NCBI GenBank assembly: GCA_000310025.1
Contig: FN649754.1
Location: 789,688-808,339, forward strand
Origin: Ectocarpus siliculosus
Taxonomy: Eukaryota > Sar > Phaeophyceae > Ectocarpales > Ectocarpaceae
Reading direction: 5' to 3'
DNA length: 18,652 bases
Part shown: positions 9,301-18,300 of the stretch, piece by piece
Layout of the letters: each line of letters begins with the position of its first letter
Numbering within the stretch: the first letter of the stretch is position 1
Notes under the pieces: generated by a model
The model's input: the letters and a program-made list of their open reading frames with translations, nothing else
The model's database searches: none
Told to the model about the DNA's origin: nothing
Made by a program: the position numbers and the translations under genes

Positions 9301-12300
9301 CAATCGCTATTTGGGCCAAAACATGAACCGCAATCCAAACTTCTGCACTCTCGGTAAAAGCGAGTTGCTCGGGACATCCCCAAGTCGACGGGACACTCCC
9401 TAGTCGACACGTTCCCCGTTACATCCCGAATCCTGACCTGGCGAAATGTTCGGAGGATGACCGTGGTGAGCACAACCGAAGGTAGAGATAAATGTGGAAA
9501 CACAATTATGTAGCAACCTATGTCGGCCTGCCCCCAGAAATAACGCACACGACAGAAAGAGCAGAAAATACACGTACGTTTTTGCTGATGCGGACAAACT
9601 GATCTACTCAGAACTTTGAGAAAGCGCACCTCACAGAAATAACGTACACGGCAGATAGATAGCACTGGAGACATGTGTTTTTGGGTGAATGCGGAGATCA
9701 AAGTACTTGTCTATACTACTGTTGGGATGGCCTGCCAGCATAGAGAGACAATAACACACATCTCGGAACGCCGGCGAAGTTACTCATTGGTCAACTCCGC
9801 TCACAGTGCCCTTTGTTGAAGGTTTCGGATAGGATGTCTAGGCCGCAGTACTCGTCGGCCACTCGGTACGCAGCCGTGATGGAGTCCACGAGGGTTACCT
9901 TGACGGTCTCGTTATCCACCTGTCGTGCGGACGGACACCGGAAGCGGCATTCAACTTTCACCGTTCGGACTTCCTACCGAGAACGGACGAAACACATACG
10001 CACAGCTTAAGCTGCGAGGATGGGCGGCAAACGAACGGCATCGCCACGTCAAAACTGAAGCATCGCGAAATGCCAATACCTCCGTGAATCGTATATTTCT
10101 CTCCCCTCTTCCGTAATATTTGTTCCAGTACGTATGACGGGGCATACTGTAGTCTGCGGCAATAATGCAACGAGCTGGATCAAAACGGCTACGAAACGAT
10201 GCTAGGACCCCCCCCCCCCCTCTAGCTTGTCAAAAACAGCAAAAGATATCGTTGGTCTGCACCTTGTCTTCATGACAGCTGCGTGCCATTCGTATGTGTG
10301 TTGATACGCCTGTGACTGCCTCATCACTCCCAAACGGCAAGCCCCAAACTCTTGAACACAGACCTAAACTCTGGTTTGCGTTGACTACTCTCGTCGTAGC
10401 CGCACCAGACAGAATAACGCTTCAATTTTCCACCCCTGGGCAAGACCACACTCCGCCGCTACCACGGTGCAGCGGAATCAACAGCCAGAACAAAAGTCTC
10501 TCACCTGTTACATGCCACTCAAGCAATTTGAGATATGACAATAGACGCGTTGATCAGACCCAATACCGAGCAAAACACAGTCACGCTTCAGCTACATAGT
10601 CAACAACATCCAGCAGCAGCAGCAACCGCAACAATGAGCAGCAGCGGCAGCAGGAGTTTCTTCGTTGACCGTCGATGCGGCCCCTCTCACCAACTCAAAG
10701 CATTCATCGATCGTGTAGCACGTGACCGGAACGTTTTGGTCTCCGCCTGAAACCCGTGGGGAACGGGAGGCGTGATTAGTGGCGCGCACTCGAGAAGACG
10801 TCGGAAGATCCAGAAGGAAGAACTGTAACACATTCACCCGCTTCTTGCCTTGAAGATACAGCAGCTTACCCCGACATGCATACCTTCTAAAACCAGGGTG
10901 ACATGTACTTTGTGAGGCAAGGATTCATTCCCGATGCATGCGCCGAAGGATCGACTCGCAGGATGCTGGTAGGTGATATGAGGACTCTAGAGGAACGCAC
11001 GTACTAAGAAGACTGACGCGAATGCACTACTTCAGTTAGCCTCCGCGAAATCGAAATCCTCCCGCGAAACGGAACAAACTCCACCGCGTACATGTACTGT
11101 ACCTCCGTAGCATTCCGCTTCCCCGTAGCAACCCATGATCTCCTCCTCGTAGAACGCTTGCAGAGTGTCCTCTTGCCGCACCGCCACCTGATATTTTGCA
11201 CCAAATTCGAAAACTGTTCTCGAAACGTGTGTCACCCATCCTCCTCTGCCACACGTTGTTCTTGTTCGCAGCAGCGAAAATCTCCGAACGAGTATTAGCC
11301 AGTCAAACCACCGTTTCCGTTTGAAAAATTCCGGTACGACCGTGAAAAGTGGCAGCGCGATATCAAAATCTTCAAGATTAAACGTCGCGGATATCCGCCG
11401 GTCACAGAGGGCGAGGGGGGCACATTCTATGGTGGCGTCGTTTTCGGCCGCTTGATGGCTCACCTGCGTATGTGGCACTGCCCCATTCTTTAGATCGTCC
11501 ACCCCGAAAGACTGGGTAGTTATTACGAACAGAAAAATATCGAAACAGACAGACAGACAGACAGACAGGCAGGCAGACAGACAGACAGATAGATACACAG
11601 ACAAACAGGCAAACAGAGAATGCGACATCACCGCTCAGGGTGAATGAAAACGGGTGTCGTTTCATTATCGTGCGAAAATGGATGGACATGTAGGTGGTCT
11701 AAAACAATGAGACACTATTTCTATTGTTAGAAGCAGAAAGCAAAAACCCTCTTCGAGATAATAGTATCGCATGATCGAAAGGCATGTCGTATTCTAGCTG
11801 AGGGTAACGCGTCGCATGTGAGAAAATACAGAATGTAACTCGATTCATACTACGCATACACAATCTGAAGCACGGCGGCATGTAACTCGATGTACGATAT
11901 ACGATACACTATTTCTATTGCTACAAGCAGAAAGCTACAACTAGAGCAAGACCCCGTCTCGAAATAATAGCATCGCATGAATGGACAGGGAATGCAGCAG
12001 AGCATAACGCGACGCATGCACGATGTGAGAAAATAAAGAATGTAACTCGATGCACGAGATCTACAAAATGACAATATGAGTGACAGGACCGCCGCCGCCG
12101 CCGCACCAGGGCCTCCTCCTTTTCTGCAGCAAGGAATGACGCCAGCTCGGCGGTGAAGGACGCCCCAAGGATAAAGCACGCGAACATCCATCCCGATGTC
12201 AGAATATAGCTCTCGACGGTGTAGGGCGCGTGGACCATCTGTCCCATCAGCAGGGCCCCCGTCACGTACGACGACATCGCCATGCCCTGATTGGTTGGTC

Positions 12301-15300
12301 GCGAAGAACGTTAGATACCATGGGGGGGATTTCCGATGTGGGCGTGTGGGGAAGTGGTGGCGTTTGGGTATGCGTTTTCGTTGGCCGGGGCCCCACTTGG
12401 CAAGATGCACACATCTCTCAAAGCTGTGGACGACTCATCACGTGCCTCGTGTCTCGGGCGGCTTGCGCAGGAGCAGAGAGCCCCGGAGAGCGCAGGACGG
12501 CACAGGAGGTTTGTTTCCAGCACAATGTAGATCTACTGAACGCACATTCGAGGTTCGGTTTTGATTTCCTATGTGGATACCCCAGCTTCGTAGCATAAGC
12601 ATCTACGGATCTGAGAACATGCTACATGAAACTTAAAAACAGTTCTACTAATTACACGTTGTCCCGCAACTCTTACCGATGAGAGCCGCCGTTTGCTGCC
12701 GGTCGCCGTGGGCACCCCGTCCGTGAAAATCTCGTTCTGCAGGACGCCAAAAATTTGGTGTAGGAAGATTTCACAGGGTTTCCACGTGGTCAATCGGTGC
12801 GGGATGCAATGAGCAACTCCCACGATTTTCCGCGATAAAGAGTGAAATGGCGTTTATCAAAAGCTCCGCAAATCAGAACGAACGCTAGATAGGTTCGTTT
12901 GGTCGTCGGAAAAACTTGATTGCTGCCTGATTTCTGTCACGCCTGACAGGAACCAGCAAAGCGCCAGAAACCAGGATTCGAACAACGTTTATCTGAGCGC
13001 GGCAGGTGAGCGTGGTTCTACACACAGCCTAACAAACTTTCGACGCCTCGAGCGGACCAAGCTGGCGCTACGTAGACAGGGGTTGCCGTGGCTAGGAAAC
13101 CCGACACTTTGTCGTCCAAACGGGCTGGTTTGACACATAGAGAATGTCATACGCTTCTGAAGGTTGGCAAGAATTGCTTCCCACATGTGGATTTACCCGA
13201 TCGAAGAGACAGAGAAATGCTTATGGTCGAATACGGGACCCAGCAAATATACGCGGTTCCGCTTTCAGCTTTCCGAAGATGATGCCATGCCGAGAAACCT
13301 CTTACTCGCCACCTCTGTGCTAACCTACCGTGTTGACCGTCTTCACAAGAAACCAACCCCCCAATCGGTCGGTTCAGGCCGGAACCGCCGAAGAGCGGCG
13401 TAGAACTACAAACCTCCCGTGTGGCCTTCCTCTTCTGTGATGCTTCCATTAAATCATACGGAAAGACGTACAAACTTCAGTCCAGATCATTCGGGACGAT
13501 AGACGCATGCGTATTTGTGCTTCAGTAATCTTCTTGAAATCCCGTCCAGTGTGATCACACCTTTGCGCCATCGAAGAGCCAAAGTAGCGCGACCATCACC
13601 ACCGTCGTCCCGGTGATGAGAATCCAGAGCTGCCGCTCGAACGGTTGGAACATTTTCCACCAGTTTACCTGAAAGCCAAAGGCGGCGTTTGGACAACACG
13701 GGGTACTCATGTTATATCCAAGAGAAATACCCCGGGGGCCACACTCTCCAACGGACTTAACCTTCTTCGGGCCGTAGCTTGAAAAGGCGGGCGTATTTGA
13801 GATATGTGTTCTACTGCATGAGGTATAAGATACCACACCCCCTGGACCGATTAGTCAAAGCTCGGTTAAATCTTTCGGTGACGGTGCCTAAACTCGCGGC
13901 ATCGGAGCCGTATCATAAAGAGCTTTCGGAAACGCATCCTTTGATTTTGGCACCCCCTTCGTCGTGGAGTCATTCATCATTCAAACCGGCCCAAGAGGTG
14001 TGACATCGCTATTCGACTTGGAAGCAACATGACAAAATATGTGCAGGAGGATAGGCTTGGAAGAAGTGTCGGCTTCGCACCTTGTCAAGAACCTCAGGTC
14101 GGTAGACGAAGGACAGCCCCGTCGCCATGAAAGGGTAGGAAAACGACACTGTGTCCAGTCGGCGCTCGCTGATGGTAACCTAGGGTTAGGCAGTAACAAT
14201 TCGGGACTTCAGTGTCTGTGGCGGAAAAGAACCAAGCCCTTTCGAGTTCTCGGAGTTGGGATAGGGTTGGTGGAGCTGTTGACAACAACCACGTTCACAG
14301 GTGTCTGGATACGTGTTAAGGTTAGTCGAGACTAGATTGCTTGCTCACGCGAACAGACACATAATGTGGGTTGCGGTATCGACCCAGTCCGCCGGCCGCT
14401 ATTATTGCTGTCGACAACAAGTTATCGACCCAGATAATGGGAGTTTTTTGGCTACCATCTGTCCAAGTGTAAGTTTCCTCTTGTTGAAGTAGGTATTGGC
14501 CTTGACGACCCAAGCAGGAGAACATTACCAAGAACGTTCCCACGGCCGGTAGCGCTTCTACACAGCTGCTGCTCGCCCCTGCAGATGGTAGCTCTCACGG
14601 CGACGTTGTCTTAATGTACTCCTGCCAATGAGAGTAGTCGCCATAGCCACACTTGATTCGATCTATAGATAATTTTCCTGACAAGGGATATCTTCAGAAT
14701 GTACTACGTGCATGGTGGCACGATCGTGTGTGACACCGCAGAGTACGGGGGCCTCACCCATGACGCCACCATGTCGTAGGTCCCGTTCGAGACGTAGCCA
14801 ATGACCTCATCGGTGGAGACAGAAGAGTTCGCCACGGATATGTTGTACGTGAAACCTAGTCGGCCAGAGAGAACCTGACGTTGTCGTCGTCGTCGTCGTC
14901 GTCGTTGTTGTTTTTGTTTGTGGTTTCGTCATCGACCCCACATCGTTGACCAACATTTCCCCAAAAAGAAGCAAACGAGGGACGGAGGAGGAGATGAAAA
15001 CAGCAGAAATGAGATTCAAAACGCTAAGGAGTCGGGGTGTTTCCTTCAGGCGACGGGTTGAGAGAGGGTGGGGACAAACCAATCACCTTCCAAAATCCCG
15101 TTTGTTGTATGTAAACGGTACGATAAAGTATTTCTCATTAAGATGTGCTAGCCGGAATATGCCGTATGTTCTTCCTTGAACCCGTGCTTTCTCCTTACAC
15201 AATCTCTCATAAACCGTAGCCGTTACGGCAACAGAAGTCGGCTTCTGACACGAGCGGTGGTTTGGGTAGGCGTCCATCGGAAGGAAGTCGGAGGGGGTGC

Positions 15301-18300
15301 AGCCGGAGGGGCCAGGAGACGGTTTTCCGACTGGTAATTTCCTGAATGGAACGCGATGTGGGAGAAGCAGTTGCATGGACTTACCAAGGGACGACGACAA
15401 TCCACAACAACAACAACAACACAACACACACACCTCGAGCAAATCCAGGGCTATTCCTGTGTATTCTTCCGTTTGGTTTTCTCGACGAGTGATGAACGCG
15501 AATGGAACGGTGGCCTCTTCGGTGATGACCTATACATTAACATGGGAAAAAATATAGGGAAAAAATGGCGACAGTGTACAGCATCGGCAGTACTTGGTGG
15601 AAAAGTCCAGCAGGTGCGAGACAATAACGTTGAGCGTCACGAGAAACCAAAGGCGACGTACTCCGGGAAACCATCACGCTACTCAGAAAAAACATGTCAC
15701 CGTACCTCAGTAAAAGTCACGCCCTGCCAAAGAGTTGCTGTCATATACATTGATTGGCAAAGAAGAATCCTGATGAAACTGACGCTGGTTGGAAAAAATC
15801 AAACATAAACAACATGCCAGGAGACCCGTTGCCTTCGATATAGGTCGGCAGCTCACTCAAATCATTGACTGACAGTGGGGGTGAGAAACACGCGACATTG
15901 TACAGCACGCCCGTAGGAACTCATGTGTTGTGGATGCATTGCAAGGAGCTTACCTCGAAGTCAGTGGCTCAAAATCGGAAAACCTTGACGGTTTACAACA
16001 CGCCCAGAGAAAAAACTTTGTCACATGTACAAAGCAGCAGCCCACTCGAACTTTTCAAGTCTGAAGGTAGTGACGTACAACATAAAAATGCAAATGAAGC
16101 ACCTACAGGAAACCCCGTTTGCCTGGGTTGCTTGGGGATACGCTCACCTGGACATCGGGTTACGCTCACCTCGAAATGCTGACGGCTTAAGGTGGGCCTA
16201 TCGAACGGATATACGTCGCCCCCTGAGGGGAAAGTCTGGTTCTTTTGATTCGGACTGATTTTCTGTCAGAGGCACGCAAAAGCGGAGGAGAGCGTGCAAC
16301 AGCAGTCGGGTGGAGGAAGAATTCCAAAACTATTCCCGTGCGTTTTAATCATCGGCAACGACAAAGAAAAAACTACAACAATAACAACAACACACCAGCA
16401 GCGGCCGCTGCAGCAGCGATCATGACCAAATCACAACCAACACGACAGCGATACCGATAGCAGCAGCAGCAGCAGAAACAACAACAACCCACGCCAACAT
16501 ATCCCACCAAGCAACACAACAAGTTCGCATCAGCCCCCCCGTACACTCTAACACCCGTGCGACACGAGACCCCCCATCCTCTGCCATGTGCGCGACTCAA
16601 TCTCTCCACATGAACGTTGACCGCACCGACGGATGCGCCTTGGAAAATGATCGAACAAATCGAAAGGTTTCAGTGACGCCTCCTTTTCCATGCCATCCCT
16701 TGTAGGCCGTTGGCGGAGCTCTGCTCATTGCGCAGAAATCTTCGGCTGCGAAAACCGATCAAAGCGTACAGCTAACGTGGATGCAGGCGGTCATCGACCA
16801 TTAAGACGCTTTGGGAAAATTCCACCTCCCCCCGGTAAAGATGAGATTGAAATTTTCAGACCCATTGGAGCCGGGGCGTGAACCGTTGAAGAAGCTCCCC
16901 TGTGCTATCTATGTCTTTAGATATGCTCATAAATGCAACAAGGGATATGTAGGGGAGTAGGCAAGTCCGTGACGGCGATTACGGCGTATGAACAGGGCAC
17001 CTCGAACGTGGCAAGCGTCCCGTTGGTGTCGACGAAGGTCTCCGGCCTCCAGAGCATGGTGGCCTCGAAGGTCGCGCCGAGGGAGGCGTGCGCCTGCAGG
17101 TTCAGCGCGCAGAACTCGGTGCCGTTGGTCCGCCGCCACCCGGAGCCCGCCGTGCCGGCGCCGCTCGTGACGGTTGAGGCCGACTCCCGGAAGGCCACCG
17201 GGCCGGTGACCCCGACGATCTCGGTCCCGAGCGCGGCCTCCCTGATGAAGGCCCCGTCCTGCCAGAGCCCCGCCGCCCTGAAGGGACAACTGGATAGGAT
17301 CGAGGGGGGGGGGGAGGGGGGAGCTCATGTATTGCATGCCTTCTCTGGATGTCGCCGGCCACGCGTCCTAGAGGGGACAGCGGGGGAGGGGGTACGCATG
17401 ATCAAACCTGCCGTCGTCTTAAGAGCATTGTCTTGGCATCCCTAGCATGCCGGAACGGAGCGCATTGGTATATTTCCTGCACCATGGTATATTTCCCCTT
17501 TGTGTCGGCCGTCGCGTGCGTATTTACGTCGTTTTTTACACCTTTGGGTGTGTTTTGGGACCATCGATCGAGGGTCACGCAAGGAGGACGCCACCCAGAA
17601 GCCCAGGAAATGTTGCACTGCGGTCCATCTCATGTCCTTTGAGCGTCGTCCTGCATCACTTTCGGTACGGAGAGTCATAGAGGTTTCAGCCAAAGATTTC
17701 AATGTGTCCTTGTGGTAGAATTCACAGGCACTATAGGTACAAATAATTCATTTCCCGGTGCACACGCATGAGTATGTGTGTGCGGGGTACGCAGAATAAG
17801 TATGCCGTGGATGACATCATATTCACATCCCATAGGCCGACGTTCGAACGTCGACCGCTTCACGACCAAGAACATGTAGAAACCAAAGATTGCCTTTTCG
17901 GGAAGCTCGACACGTCGGTTCTAACCACGCCATCTTCGACACCGCCTCTCGTTTCTGCTGTATGTAGCGTTCGAGCTGTGAAAAATCGGCTCAGGGTGTG
18001 CGATATGCGTTTTCGGAAAGCTCTTGACGAGACTGACGGTGCCGACAACAGCGAGATCAACACGCGTGCGCGTAAATTACATACAAGGTGTTTCCGGAGG
18101 GAAGCCTAGGGAAGTCTAGACATTATTATTCCCCCTCATACAACAACATAAACTACCACAACTACAACCACAACAATAGCTACAGAGACAACAACAAGCA
18201 CGACAACAACAAAAACACTCACTTTCCCGTCACGAACCCCTCCAAGACGCCTCCCCAATCCGCTGCCGTCGACTGCACGGCCGCCACTGCCGTGGCCAGG

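Larger units (their letters stand above)
11512..12106 (-). other. Intron after the pore/M3 exon
   Basis: GTGCGG ... ACCCAG, 595 bp. It is mostly made of a tandem duplication (11712-12052) and an AGAC microsatellite next to the acceptor. Confidence 0.8.
15380..16982 (-). other. Intron region between amino-terminal domain and ligand-binding domain exons
   Basis: About 1.6 kb with CAA/CAG low-complexity DNA (16372-16489) and weak, diverged tandem units (15851-16035). An additional LBD exon may be hidden here, but none could be identified. The 150-codon plus-strand frame at 15356-15808 looks like chance: it begins in a Thr run made by the AAC repeat and has no domain. Confidence 0.5.
17278..18222 (-). 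other. Intron after the first visible exon
   Basis: GTGAGT ... TTCAG. Contains an AAC-rich microsatellite next to the donor (18140-18215), one copy of each dispersed repeat family (17980-18045 and 17381-17480), and a G-rich tract (pyrimidine tract on the minus strand) before the acceptor. Confidence 0.75.

Noticed and set aside
11545-11620. AGAC repeat as a CRISPR-like or regulatory array
   Set aside because: A simple tetranucleotide microsatellite without spacers, in a eukaryotic intron.
11032-11631. 199-codon minus-strand frame taken as a single exon
   Set aside because: It spans two real short exons (11511-11464 and 11187-11103) plus the intron between them and a microsatellite. The splice sites and the S2 alignment show the inner part is intron, although intron retention would stay in frame there.
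15083-15178. Minus-strand peptide IVPFTYNKRDFG before GTGATT as an LBD-opening exon
   Set aside because: Ends two bases into a codon, which cannot join the phase-0 LGFTYNI exon, and its codons are AT-rich like intron DNA.
15356-15808. 150-codon plus-strand frame
   Set aside because: It starts inside a CAA microsatellite (poly-Thr), lies opposite the receptor intron and tentative exon, and has no recognisable domain.
16933-17445. 170-codon plus-strand frame opposite the amino-terminal-domain exon
   Set aside because: Shadow of a very GC-rich exon; the minus strand carries the conserved receptor motifs and fitting splice phases.
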